Shown here: piece after piece, positions 1-10,900 of the stretch
How positions within the stretch are numbered: position 1 is the stretch's first letter
Layout: each line of letters opens with the position of its first letter
Source: Bacillus altitudinis 41KF2b
GTDB lineage: Bacteria > Bacillota > Bacilli > Bacillales > Bacillaceae
Direction: 5' to 3'
Assembly: GCF_000691145.1 (NCBI RefSeq)
Contig: NZ_ASJC01000010.1
Location: forward strand, 54,883 to 118,882
Length of the DNA stretch: 64,000 bases
Notes under the pieces: model-generated
What the model saw: the letters and a program-made list of their open reading frames with translations, nothing else
What the model was told of the DNA's origin: nothing
Database searches by the model: none
Position numbers and translations under genes: made by a program

Positions 1-22
1 ACTAAACCCATAGAGGCAAGCG

Positions 23-54
23 AAAAAGTAAAGGGAATTACTCTTTACTTTTTT
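23..54. terminator. bidirectional intrinsic terminator
   Basis: An 11-bp stem (AAAAAGTAAAG at 23-33, CTTTACTTTTT at 43-53) with a 9-nt loop is flanked by A and T runs, so it can stop transcripts from both sides. It probably ends a gene lying left of the window. Confidence 0.6.
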
Positions 55-171
55 CGTGTGTGAAAAACCAAATTCACAATAGAAAGGAAAAATATTGAAA
101 CGTTTTTCCGATAAAAACGTAGTACAGATAGAGCTTTTATTAGAACCAATAGAGAAGGAGAGGAGTATTGT

Positions 172-741
172 ATGGAACAAGTAGCACTGAAAAAAATGAG
201 AACAAACCAATTAGTCACATGTAATTTAATAGCTGGCATCATGATCGTGACGTTTTCAATCTTTTTTCAATTCTTACATATTCAATTAACTCATTTGTTT
301 TTTTGTCTAGGAATTGTCATGCTCTTTCAAAGTATTTTAGGATTTTTTAAAAGGAAATCAACAAAATCTATCATTCCCATTTTTGAGCAGGTAGCTATTT
401 ATGAAAAAGAGAAGTTAGGAAAAGAGTGGGAGAAAGAACAGAGAACAGAAAATATTTCGAGAGTAGTGTTGAGTGGTCTGATGTTTTTTCAGTCATTTAG
501 CTTCCGAGATGTAACGAACCCATTCTTTGAAATACAACCTGCATTTCTATTTTTCTTAGTGGCTATGTTTCTAGTTATTATGAATGTAAGCATGCTTTTT
601 CGCTTTAGAAAAATTGATCGATCTACTGAGGAACACGAATTAAAAGGGTATACAAAGGAATCAAATATGATGGGTTTGGTTTTAGGCCTTTTATCAGCTA
701 TCATCCTATTCGTTTTTATCGTCATATTCGTCCTTCCATAA
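172..741 (+). CDS. hypothetical membrane protein, 189 aa
   Basis: I do not recognise this family. The protein shows four hydrophobic stretches, near residues 17-35, 40-57, 118-138 and 165-188. A charged cytoplasmic-looking loop rich in Lys/Glu (about 60-105) separates the pairs, which suggests a four-pass membrane protein. The ATG at 172 follows a good ribosome-binding site (GGAGAGGAG at about 155-163). The C-terminus ends inside the last hydrophobic segment. It lies 31 nt upstream of the next gene in the same direction, so the two may be cotranscribed. No function can be assigned. Confidence 0.75.
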   Translation: MEQVALKKMRTNQLVTCNLIAGIMIVTFSIFFQFLHIQLTHLFFCLGIVMLFQSILGFFKRKSTKSIIPIFEQVAIYEKEKLGKEWEKEQRTENISRVVLSGLMFFQSFSFRDVTNPFFEIQPAFLFFLVAMFLVIMNVSMLFRFRKIDRSTEEHELKGYTKESNMMGLVLGLLSAIILFVFIVIFVLP

Positions 742-772
742 GATAATCACTTAACAGATTGAGGTGAAACAA

Positions 773-2047
773 ATGAATGAAACTCTACAGCATCTAATAG
801 ATGATACAAGAAAGAAGTTCGGCTTAGATGATTATCGTTTAAAAAACTACGAGTATTACCGAAATGTGAATATGTTTAATGAAACAATTTATAAATTGTG
901 TATGGAATGGTTTCCTCCACATGAAACGATACCTGTGGACGAAGATTTAAATCCGGATGGCACAGCCGTGATAGAAGTGAATTTGAATACAGGAAAGGTT
1001 GAGAGTGCTGTTTTTGTCAGGGGTAAAACATATGCAAAGGAGGGTGTGTGCTTTGATAGCGGCCAGAATGACGCCATCAAATGGATTGAACAAGAAACAG
1101 GGTTGATATATGGAGAGCACTTTCACTTGCATAAAGAGGAGAAAGGGGAGCTTATTTTTGAAGAAAAAATTGCTGGTGTACCAGTGACCCCTTCGGGCAT
1201 GATTGATGTGAAATGGGATGAACATGGACAACTCATTTACTTTGTTCTTCACGGCCCATTTGTTTCTATAAAAAAGCACAGGGCTGAAAAATATACGCTG
1301 CTCATTGAGAAGATTGAAAGCTTAGCCCTTCAGCAAGTGCAACGAATCGAATGGCCTTCTTTTGATCAGAATAAAATTCGTCCAATTTATGCGTTAGAAG
1401 AAGTGTATGTAAAGAATGATGGAACCGGAATCCTCTCGTTTGAAGGTACGATACAGGAACATCAATGTCTCAATATCAACCAAATCATCAAATGGGATGA
1501 ACCAATAACTGAACCTTTTGTAAGAAAGGAATTAAATATTCAAGAAGACATCTCAGATGATCAAGCCTTTTCAATTGAACCCTCACCAGATACAATGCCC
1601 ATAACAGAGGAAGAAAAAGATAAGTGTTTGAAAGCAGTTCAAAAATTGTTGAGTCAGGAATATCCTAACGACACCGGAAAATGGGTTTGCATTTCTCTTC
1701 ATCGTGATCATTACATTCATGCAACAGTAAAAGCAAATAGACAAGAGAAAAGCTTGCTTACAGATAAAATCTTGATATTCATTGATGCCCTTACATTTGA
1801 AGCCGTTAATTACATAGATAGAAAAGAAATGTTTAAGGAGTGTGGCATGTTGGATGAACTCCACCCCCCTGGCGAAATCACCCTGACAAAACAAGAAGCC
1901 TTCGAAAAATTAAAAGATCGGTTAGAGCTGACCCCCATCTATGTATATGATTTTACAGAAAAGCAGTATGTCTTATGTGGAAAACTAGATTGTCATGATG
2001 GAGTGGATGCAGTGAGCGGGGAAGTCATTCCTTTACAGGATATTTGA
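773..2047 (+). CDS. YcdB/YcdC-like (PepSY-type) protein of unknown function, 424 aa
   Basis: The ATG at 773 is preferred because GAGGTG (761-766) then serves as its ribosome-binding site; an in-frame GTG at 764 lies inside that site. The protein has no signal peptide or membrane segment. It looks like two similar halves, each mixing beta-rich stretches with a conserved-looking acidic helix. Examples are the EEEKDKCLKAVQKLL segment near residue 280 and the TLTKQEAFEKLKDRLEL segment near 375. That layout resembles Bacillus proteins annotated YcdB/YcdC repeat or DUF4901, but this is recognition by eye only. A strong terminator follows directly. It is possibly in an operon with the membrane protein upstream. 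Confidence 0.7.
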   Translation: MNETLQHLIDDTRKKFGLDDYRLKNYEYYRNVNMFNETIYKLCMEWFPPHETIPVDEDLNPDGTAVIEVNLNTGKVESAVFVRGKTYAKEGVCFDSGQNDAIKWIEQETGLIYGEHFHLHKEEKGELIFEEKIAGVPVTPSGMIDVKWDEHGQLIYFVLHGPFVSIKKHRAEKYTLLIEKIESLALQQVQRIEWPSFDQNKIRPIYALEEVYVKNDGTGILSFEGTIQEHQCLNINQIIKWDEPITEPFVRKELNIQEDISDDQAFSIEPSPDTMPITEEEKDKCLKAVQKLLSQEYPNDTGKWVCISLHRDHYIHATVKANRQEKSLLTDKILIFIDALTFEAVNYIDRKEMFKECGMLDELHPPGEITLTKQEAFEKLKDRLELTPIYVYDFTEKQYVLCGKLDCHDGVDAVSGEVIPLQDI

Positions 2048-2068
2048 ATTGGCACTTTACGCTATTGA

Positions 2069-2097
2069 AAGAACAGTCAGTGCTGTTCTTTTTTTTG
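2069..2097 (+). terminator. intrinsic terminator
   Basis: AAGAACAG (2069-2076) pairs with CTGTTCTT (2083-2090) across a 6-nt loop, followed by a run of T. It ends the transcript of the 424-residue protein gene. Confidence 0.85.
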
Positions 2098-2402
2098 TCC
2101 CATCTCCCTCTTTTTTGCAGAAAAATGGAATATTGTAGCAGGAAGTTGTCGTTTCATCACGAAAGAAAACAGGTAAGAATATGATCATAGGTCCATTGTT
2201 TGGATTCGTGGTGGAGTCAATGAGAAGACATAGGAAACGTTATACATATTAAACATTCGTGACAGTACAGTTGATCTACAGTATCAAGTCTAAAAAGTGA
2301 GTGATCATGTCTCAAGCCGTATGCGAAAATACGTGTACCGAGATCATATGATGAGTTGGTTCCGTTTGTTTTTAGGTGAGTTTGAAGCCAAGTTAGAAGA
2401 AA
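2098..2402. other. intergenic stretch, no clear gene
   Basis: I see no supported gene here. Two short open frames occur. One starts at ATG 2351, runs 34 codons and overlaps the next gene in another frame; the other is a 23-codon frame further left. Neither has a good ribosome-binding site. A small hairpin (CGTAT at 2318-2322, ATACG at 2329-2333) is present. The stretch may be decayed sequence at the edge of the surface-protein island. Confidence 0.4.
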
Positions 2403-2699
2403 GTGAGGATATCTACCTTGAGTACATTGGAAGTGTTTCGTCAGTTTTTGGTTGACCATTATCCTGCGTTACAAGATGAGCTTTGGCTGAAAGATGTTGA
2501 TACCCTTCGAATCTCTCCTATTCTTCATCCTTTTCTGAAAAGCAAGCTGCCAGATGGGATTGAAAAATTCACTTGTGTCCTATTCACGCAGCAAACAGAT
2601 CAAACCACTGCCCCGCTCAAAGTATACCTTCTATTAGATGAATATGGGCAATCGCTTTACGCCATTGATTTGATGAATGAACAAATCGTGCTTCATTAA
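2403..2699 (+). CDS. small hypothetical protein, paralogue of the gene at 11714
   Basis: I do not recognise this 98-residue protein. It is clearly homologous to the product at 11714-12067. The two share the pattern HYP.L..E.W..D.DT.R.SPILHP, then GIEKFTCVLFTQQT, then VY.LLDE.G.S.YA.D over nearly the full length. The start is uncertain: GTG at 2403 has only a weak purine-rich site upstream, and TTG at 2415 or 2421 is possible. It is soluble with no signal peptide. The pair flanks the regulator-adhesin-sortase module, so the gene may have been duplicated with or around that island. A bidirectional terminator follows. Confidence 0.6.
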   Translation: MRISTLSTLEVFRQFLVDHYPALQDELWLKDVDTLRISPILHPFLKSKLPDGIEKFTCVLFTQQTDQTTAPLKVYLLLDEYGQSLYAIDLMNEQIVLH

Positions 2700-2708
2700 T
2701 ACAGAACC

Positions 2709-2744
2709 AAAAAGCTGCTTGAGCTTGTCTCAGCAGCTTTTTTT
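2709..2744. terminator. bidirectional intrinsic terminator
   Basis: AAAAAGCTGCT (2709-2719) pairs with AGCAGCTTTTT (2732-2742). The A and T runs on either side let it serve both the small protein gene on the plus strand and the regulator gene that converges on it. Confidence 0.85.
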
Positions 2745-2754
2745 ATGATGAACA

Positions 2755-4263
2755 TCAGTTTGTCATATCAACCAATCTGCGGTGCAAGTTGTCCAATTCT
2801 TTTTTTGTTGGAAAAGAGCTGATCAGCAGCGTAGATCGCCCGAACTGAAGAGGAAGCTCAGTATCGGTCACAATCATATCAATCCCAAGTTGATCCATCG
2901 TGACATCATTTAACGTATTTTCTGGACTTGTGAAAATGTGAATGAGAGGAGGCACACTTAATTTAATTAAATCAGCAATAAACAAACTATGATTATAACC
3001 TAATGTTGAAATGACAAAAATGTTCAACACGTTTCTCCGATCCATTTCCAAATGAACAAGCCCTCTCCAGTTAGAAGTAATGATACGAATCAATTCTCGT
3101 TCATTTTTCACAAAAGAAGCGAGTATATCGTCTGTTTTTAACTCTTGGATGATATGAGTAATCCTCGAATAGAAGTAAGGAAGCTGTTTTTTTACCTCTG
3201 ATAAATAACTCGATTTCTTTTTGAAAAGGAATCCATCTCTTACGGTAATTTCCCTAGAATACACATAATATTGTAGAAGAATCAGTGTCATCGCCTTGCG
3301 ATTAGCCACCTCTTGATGAAAAATCAACTCCAATTGATTGATAAAGGAATGAATGGCTTCAAAGAGCTGTGGTGTATGCGATTGAAAGAACGTCAATTTT
3401 TCTTCGACCGTTTCAATTGATTTATAATGGCCAATAGCTGGTTCAATCAATAATAAAAAGACAAATTCGTGACGATCCAATGTAACACCAAAAGTGTCCT
3501 TTGTCATTTGGCAAACGTGTTCTTCCAAGTTTTTGATTTGTTTATAGATACCTTTAGCTGTAGATGTTTGTTTTTCCTTATCCATTGAGTACCTATAATT
3601 GCGTCGTATGGTAAAATTTTTCCTCAATCGGTGTATGGAAACGGCGAGCCATAGGCAAAATTTATCTAAAGCCACATCAGGTAGATTGACTTCGAGCACC
3701 TGAAATAGCTTTTGTAAAAAATCAACTGCTTCTTGCTTTTGAATATCATCGAATGGCCAAAGCCTGTTTCCATAGACTTCAAACAAAAATTCCACAAAAA
3801 ATTGACGAATCTCCTTCTCATTTCCATGGAACTGCATACTATCTGGTCGTAACTCAATGTCATACGAGGTAAGAAGCGAATTGATTTTATGTATGGTGTT
3901 ATACAATGTGGATCTACTGATATTCAGCGTGTCCATCCATTCATAGAAAGACCTGTTTTGTTCAAAGAAAACGCCGTCAATCAATCGAATTTCAATCGTA
4001 TCTTTTAGAATTTCTTTGATATAGTAGTCGACTCGTATCGTCTGTGTATAACAAATGGATATGCCTTGTCTTGGCTTTATGCGGATTAACGGCTCACCGT
4101 TCTCTGTTTGGAACGACTTCATTTGTTCTAAATCGCTTTGAATCGCACGAACCGAGCCGATACGTTCATTCGATATCTCTTGAAGGCTCCACCACTTATT
4201 TTTGGATACAAGCAATTTTAAAATGTTTATCCATCTCTTTGATTTATTATCAATGAGCTCCAT
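2755..4263 (-). CDS. Mga/AtxA-like transcriptional regulator, 502 aa
   Basis: The protein has the layout of Mga/AtxA-family regulators of cell-surface and virulence genes. An N-terminal helix-turn-helix (about residues 20-55, SLQEISNERIGSVRAIQSDL) is followed by a second, Mga-type helix-turn-helix (about 112-128, NISRSTLYNTIHKIN). Two helical PRD-like domains follow (about 165-400), then a C-terminal domain resembling EIIB of the phosphotransferase system (about 410-490). ATG 4263 has AAGGAAGGAG about 10 nt upstream; an in-frame TTG lies one codon earlier. It is transcribed away from the adhesin gene across a shared 717-nt intergenic region. In streptococci and B. anthracis such proteins activate adjacent surface-protein genes, so control of the adhesin and sortase is likely but inferred. 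Confidence 0.8.
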   Translation of the reverse strand: MELIDNKSKRWINILKLLVSKNKWWSLQEISNERIGSVRAIQSDLEQMKSFQTENGEPLIRIKPRQGISICYTQTIRVDYYIKEILKDTIEIRLIDGVFFEQNRSFYEWMDTLNISRSTLYNTIHKINSLLTSYDIELRPDSMQFHGNEKEIRQFFVEFLFEVYGNRLWPFDDIQKQEAVDFLQKLFQVLEVNLPDVALDKFCLWLAVSIHRLRKNFTIRRNYRYSMDKEKQTSTAKGIYKQIKNLEEHVCQMTKDTFGVTLDRHEFVFLLLIEPAIGHYKSIETVEEKLTFFQSHTPQLFEAIHSFINQLELIFHQEVANRKAMTLILLQYYVYSREITVRDGFLFKKKSSYLSEVKKQLPYFYSRITHIIQELKTDDILASFVKNERELIRIITSNWRGLVHLEMDRRNVLNIFVISTLGYNHSLFIADLIKLSVPPLIHIFTSPENTLNDVTMDQLGIDMIVTDTELPLQFGRSTLLISSFPTKKELDNLHRRLVDMTN

Positions 4264-4980
4264 CAAACAACTAACTCCTTCCTTTAGCTTGCCTCTATAT
4301 TATGAAGTTCACTTAAAGAACATTTGATTCTCAAAATAGGCATGAAATGATTGTAATGTTTAGGCTAAATCGTTTTGTCTTCACTTTTCATGATAAAAGA
4401 GAAAAAAATTAGACGAAAACAAATGTTATGCCCTGATTCTCCATATTTTTCTATTGAAAGGTGATAAATATGCCAAGAATCCTATAAAAATGGATCATTT
4501 TAGATATTTTGTTTATTTTTTTGCTGCTCAAACGGTAAATGTAAGAATAAAAAGCATCGGCTTTTTGATTACCATATGGAAGGGAGTAGAAGGAATGCGA
4601 TCTATATGATGCTGAACTATCTCACCATACATACCATATGAGTCATGCTTGTTTTATATGAACGTTCTATATGTGAATATATGCTTATATATGCATGTAC
4701 TAATCATTTGTTGTTCGTTCCAGTATAAATAGAAAAATTCACATTTATTCTTTTCATGTTCCCTCTCACTATTCCCCATTGCTATAGACCCCTATCCAGC
4801 TACTATATCTACTACTCATGATGACCTTTCAAACTCATGGTTGATCAACTCATTTTATTCATAGGGTCTTAAGATGCAATTTTTAGAAAAATTTGATCAG
4901 AAGCGGAGTGATTGATCAGACAGTATACAAATGATTTTTTAATCGTTGTTGAAAAATAATTGTAGAAAAGGGTGGATGTA
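4264..4980. promoter_or_regulatory. long AT-rich divergent regulatory region
   Basis: This 717-nt stretch between the Mga-like regulator and the adhesin carries no gene I can support. It is AT-rich, with many TATATA/ATATGC runs around 4660-4700. The heptamer TTGATCA occurs three times close to the adhesin: 4841-4848 (as the palindrome TTGATCAA), 4893-4901 and 4912-4920. The last two are an exact 9-nt direct repeat (TTGATCAGA) with starts 19 nt apart. These could be operator sites for the adjacent regulator. Such long AT-rich upstream regions are usual for Mga/AtxA targets. Confidence 0.45.
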
Positions 4981-7900
4981 TTGAAAAGAATATTATCGGT
5001 GGCACTGATGACCGTGTTAGTTATACAGTCTAGTATATTAGGAATCTTGCCTTTAGCAGGGGCACAAGCTAAAGACATTCAAGAGAATATCTATGGGAAT
5101 ATTGAATTTGCTGATAGCGAAGGCAACAAGTTATCAAACATAGAAGATCAGCAAGTTAGAAAGGCCATTGTGCATTGGTCTATCAAAGGAATTGATCTCA
5201 AAAAGCAATATCCGTATATTCTCTCTCTTCCTTCAGTCATTCAGGTAGAGAAAGAGCAGAAAGAACTCATTACTGTCGATGACATCCCTGTTGGTGAGTA
5301 TACCGTTTCAAAACAAAATGAAGTGACGGTCACATTCAATAAGGATATTGAGCTTGATCCGAATTTAGAAGGATCTATAGATATTGACGTCACCAGTATA
5401 GCTGAGAAGAAAGAGAAAACAAAGCAAAATGAGCATAAAGAAAATCTTTCAAAAGATGATTCAACCTCATCGGAGAAAGACAAAGCTGCTAACAATCAAG
5501 AAACTGTTCAAAAGACACAAAGCGATGAAGATGAGTTACTAAAAAACAAAGTGAACGTGTCTAATCGTGTAGGGCTGCAAAGTGTTTCAAAACAAATGCA
5601 GATACAAGAAAACCTCCTTACTGATGCCATATTAATTTTTGAAGATCAGGAAGGTAATTCAGTTGATAAGCCTGACGTCAACTCACTGATTTCCATTAAC
5701 TATAAGTGGGCCATCCCAAATGGTCATAACTATAATGGCGGGGATGAATTCCATTTCAAGGTTCCAGAGGAATTAGTGATTTACGAAAAAATCGATCGTC
5801 TCGAGATGAAATTTAATCAATCGATCATTGGTTATTTTTCTGTAGATGAAAGCGGAAATGCCTCCATCGAGTTCACAGATTTTATTAAACAATATTCAAA
5901 TATCCAAGGAACACTTCAAGTATGGACACAATTAGATAAAAAAACAGTGATCACTGAAGAAAAAGAAGTGGTGATTACCCCGATTGAAGGCAAAGATACG
6001 ATATCGATTCCGATTCAATACATTCCAAATGGTCCAAATGTCTCTAAAAAGGGAGAACCCAATCGTTCTTACAATGCTGAAACCATTCAATGGACAGTCG
6101 ATTTTAATATGGACTTAGATGATGTGAAACAAGCGAAACTGTTAGATCCGATTCAAGAAGGTCAAGCGTTAAAAAAAGATTCAATCAAGCTTTATCGTGT
6201 AGATACAAAGCTAAATGGTGAAACATCGATTGGTCAGCTGCTTGACGAAAACCACTACACCATCGGCCAAACTGCAGATGGTCAAGATTTCACGATCGAA
6301 TTTAAAGATGACGTGCATCTCGCTTACCGTTTAATGTATGAAACGGACATTACGAATCAAGATCAGTCTGTGTTTCGTAATAAAGCGTCCCTTGTCTCTG
6401 CTGATAAAGAGATTAGTTCAGCAGAAGGAACAGTGAATGTGACAAGAGGCAGTCCTTTAAATAAAAAAGCCGCCCACTACGATCCAGTCACTCAAACGAT
6501 TACTTGGGAAATTCGGTATAACTATAACGAAAAAAAGCTGGCTCAAAAGGATGCTTTAATAGAAGACTTCTTTAACGGTACACAGGCGCTAATATCTGAT
6601 TCAATTCAAGTCAAAGAAGTCACAATTGATGAGAATGGCAAAGAATCAGGAACAAAAGCGTTTGAAGATTATGTGGTTCAACCTCAAAAAAAGGATGAAC
6701 AAAACGGGTTTACCTTGCAATTCAATCAAGATATCCAATTGGCTTACCTGATCACATATCAAACAAAAGCAACCGAGCGAATTTTCGAAGCTGAAGACAT
6801 TATCAATACTGTAACAGCTGGCAAAGAGAGCGAACAAGGGAAGCAAAGAATTGATCAGCAAATCCTAACGAAAGACCACGGAACACCGGATTACAAGAAC
6901 AAGACCATTCCATGGCGTATCATCTTCAACAAAGATCAACAAACCATGAACAACGTAATATTAAAAGATACGTTTACAAACGAAGGATTGACGCTGCAAA
7001 AAGATAGTTTAAAAGTGACGACAGGTAATACAGTGCTTGAAGAAGGCACAGATTATCAAATCGTTGAACATGCAAATGGATTTGATATTCAATTTACGAA
7101 AGAAATCAAGACAGAACATACCATCACATATACAACGTCTTTTGATTATGAAAAAAGAGCAGATAAAGATCAAAAGAACCTGCGTAACCATGTAAAACTT
7201 GAATGGGTAAATGAAGATGGCAAGGATTTGACGAAGGAAAACCAATCTGTCTTTACGCCTGACACATACACGCAGTCAAATGGGTTCAAGAATGGAACAT
7301 ATGATGCAAAGAAAAAAGAGATCACATGGAATATCGGTGTGAACTATAATTTGAAACATCTAGAAGAGGCGAAAATCGAGGATTTCATTCAAGGAAATCA
7401 GCGTTTGCTTAAAGAGTCAATCATCGTCTACTCGCTTGATTTACAAGGCGGGGAAAATGGTGCGGAAGAAAAAGAGGTATTAGCAAAAGAACATTATGAC
7501 ATCAAATTCCTTGAAAATGAAAAGGGAGAATCAGGCTTCGAAGTCATTTTCAAACATGCCATTGATTCCCCATACAAAATCACGTATCAAACAAGTGTTG
7601 AAGGAATGGATTTAGTACAGAAAACCTACGAAAATAAAGCGACCCTTTATGATGGGAAGACGAAAGAATCAGACGTGAATGCTGTGGTGTCCATTCCAAA
7701 TGGAGGGAAATACACGAGCAAATCAGGAAATCAACAAGGGAAAGTCATTGATTGGAAACTGAATATCAACTTTGGTCAATCAACAGTCCAAGATGCGACG
7801 ATTATAGACCATCCGAGCAGTAACCAAGCCATAATAGAAAACTCATTTCATCTGTATTCGACAACAATAGATGAAAAGGGGCAAGTGACTAAAAAGGATG

Positions 7901-10900
7901 AGCTGGAAAAAGGGAAGGATTATGAACTAGACCTTGAATTCGATCCAGATTCTTTTCAAATCAAATTTAAAGAAGAAATCACGAGACCCTATATTTTAGA
8001 ATACCAATCTCTCATTTTAGATAAGGTGGGAAGTACACTTCAAAACGAAGTAACGTTTAGAGGTGAAAATGTAAAAGAAATCAAAAAGGAATCCGAAGCC
8101 TCAATTGTGGTCAAACGTACCGCTGGCATGGGAGATGGCACAGGAGCGATTGGCGCTTTAACCATTCATAAGGTAGATGCGAGTAGTGGAAAAGCGCTAA
8201 AAGGAGCAACCTTTTCTCTGACTGATGCTGCGAGCGGTATCGTCATTGGAACAAAGACAACAGATGAAGAAGGAGCTCTTCGATTTGATCGTCTTCTGTA
8301 TGGTGACTATATCGTGACAGAAGAGAAAGCACCTGATGGTTATTTGAAAACGAAGGAACCGATCAATGTCACGATTGATCAGCCTTACGAATCAGGAGAT
8401 CAAACGAAAATAGGAAACAGCATGACGGTGCAAAACCAAGAAATCCGCCAGCATGTGAAGCTCACGAAAAAAGACAAAGAAACGGGTGCGGCATTAGAAA
8501 ATGCAGAATTTGAACTGAAAAATGAATCTGGAGATACCGTCCAAACCCATTTGAAAACGGATGAAAAAGGAGAAATCCTATTCAAACATCTTGAGCCAGG
8601 TTCCTATTATTTTGTTGAAACAAACGCACCGAAAGGCTATCAATTAAATCAGCAAAAATGGCCGTTCACCATTAAAGAAAATCAAACAGAAACAACGGTT
8701 GTCACCGCTGTAAATGACATCATCAAAGGCTCCGCTGAATTGAACAAAATAGGTGAAGGTGGAGAGAGACTAGAAGGTGCACAGTTCAAGCTCTTAGATC
8801 AAGATGGGCATGAGCTAAATGGTGCGCTTGTCACAGGAGAAAATGGCAAGATCACGATCAACGAACTAAGACCGGGTACGTATCAGCTCATTGAAACAAA
8901 CGCACCAGACGGTTATGTATTAGATGAAACACCCATCACATTTGAAGTACCACTCGATCCAAAAGAACCAGTCATCATTTCACAAAAGAACCTCTATGAA
9001 ACAAGTGCACTAGAAGTGATAAAAGAAGGGGAAGATGGCAAGAAGCTTCAAGGTGTTCGATTTGAAGTCTTGGATCAAAATGACAAAGTCGTGCGTAAAG
9101 ATTTGACAACAGATGAAGATGGGAAGCTGTTGGTCGATGACCTCAAACCGGGCAAATATCAGCTTGTGGAGACAGAGAGTATTGATGGTTACCAAAAGAA
9201 AAATAAACCTTATCCGTTTACCATCGAAATCGCACAAAAAAAACCGGCAGAGATCAAAGTGATCAATGATCTCAAAACTGGAGCTGTCCAGCTCACGAAG
9301 CTCGGTGAAAAGAATGATGTGCTTGAAGGAGCAGAATTCAAGCTAGTAGATGCAAATGGAAAAGAGATAAAAACAGGTCTTGTCACAGATGAGAACGGGA
9401 AGATCATCGTCAACGATCTGAAACCTGGAACCTATCAGTTTGTTGAAACGAAGGCGCCATTCGGTCATGAGCTTGACGAAACACCTGTCACTTTCGCTAT
9501 GCCATTTAACCCTCAGAAGCTGGTCAGTGTGACAAAAGAAAATAGTCGTACAACTGGCGGAGTGTTGTTACACAAAAAAGGTGAAGATGGGAAATCATTA
9601 GAAGGGGTTGTCTTTGATCTATCTGATGCCAAAGGAAAGATAGTGGCAGGAGGAGAAGGAATTACAACCAATCAGGATGGAAAGATTACCTTCACAGGTT
9701 TAAAACCTGGGGAATATCAATTTGTTGAAAGAAAGAGTCTTGAAGGCTATGAATTGAGTGCGAAACCACTTGTTTTTGAAGTTGAATTAGGTCAAAAAGA
9801 CTTGATTCAAGTGGAGGCAATCAATCAGCTCAAGAAAGGTTCTGTAGAACTCACAAAAATAGGGGAAGAAAAAGAAAGATTGAAAGGCGCAGAATTTACA
9901 CTTTTCAATGACAATGGTAAAGAATTGCTGTCAGGTTTGACAACCAACGAAAAAGGCATCATCACTGTCAACGATTTGAAACCAGGTGCTTACCAATTGG
10001 TTGAAACGAAGGCTCCTTTTGGACATCAACTTGATGCAGAACCAGTAGACTTTCAGATTGATTTCAACCCAAATCAACTGGTGAAAGTGACAAAAGAAAA
10101 TATTCGCACGACAAGTGCTGTGAAGCTTCAGAAAAAAGGGGAGGATGGTCAGTTGCTCGCTGGCGTGACCTTTGACCTGATTGATGCGCATGATCAGCGT
10201 GTGAAGAAAGATTTGAAGACAGACAAAAACGGTCAACTGACAGTCGATCAACTGAAGCCAGGAACCTACCAATTTGTCGAAACAGCAAGCATTGCCGGCT
10301 ATGAATTGGATCAGACACCTGTCTCATTTACGATTCGATTAGGGCAAGACAAACCAGCAAAAGTAGAAATGATCAACAAACTGACGCCGGGAGCAGTGGA
10401 ACTGACCAAAGTGGATGCTGAAGGACACACGCTGGAAAACGCAGAGTTTGCTCTTCAGAGTAAAGACGGGAAAACGCTGAAGAAATCACTTGTAACGGAT
10501 CAAAAAGGAAAGCTTCACATCAACGATCTAAAACCGGGAGAATATCAATTCGTTGAAACGAAAGCGCCTCACGGCTATGAATTAGATGATCAGCCGATCC
10601 GGTTTACGATTGAGAAAAATCAGCAGAAGCCTCTTCAATTAACAGCGAAGAATCACTTGATTTTAGGAAGTCTGCGTATCATAAAGGTAGACCAGCAGAC
10701 TGATAGAACCTTAAAAGGTGCAGCCTTTGACATTCGTACAAAAGCTGGGAAAATCATCAAATCTGTGACAACAGGAAAAGACGGAGAAGCCATTGTCAAA
10801 GGGCTTAAACCTGGTGAATATACACTCACAGAGACGAAAGCTCCAAATGGTTATGTAGCGTTAAAAAAACCACTCGCTTTTACAATTCAAATGGGCGAAG

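Noticed and set aside
2351..2455. 34-codon frame (MSWFRLFLGEFEAKLEES...) that might extend the gene at 2403 by a frameshift
   Set aside because: The frame at 2403 already aligns with its paralogue from near its start, so no frameshift is needed to restore it.
9931..10327. Two overlapping minus-strand open frames of 87 and 113 codons opposite the adhesin
   Set aside because: They lie opposite the repetitive adhesin coding region, have no ribosome-binding sites and no recognisable product; they are by-products of its codon use.
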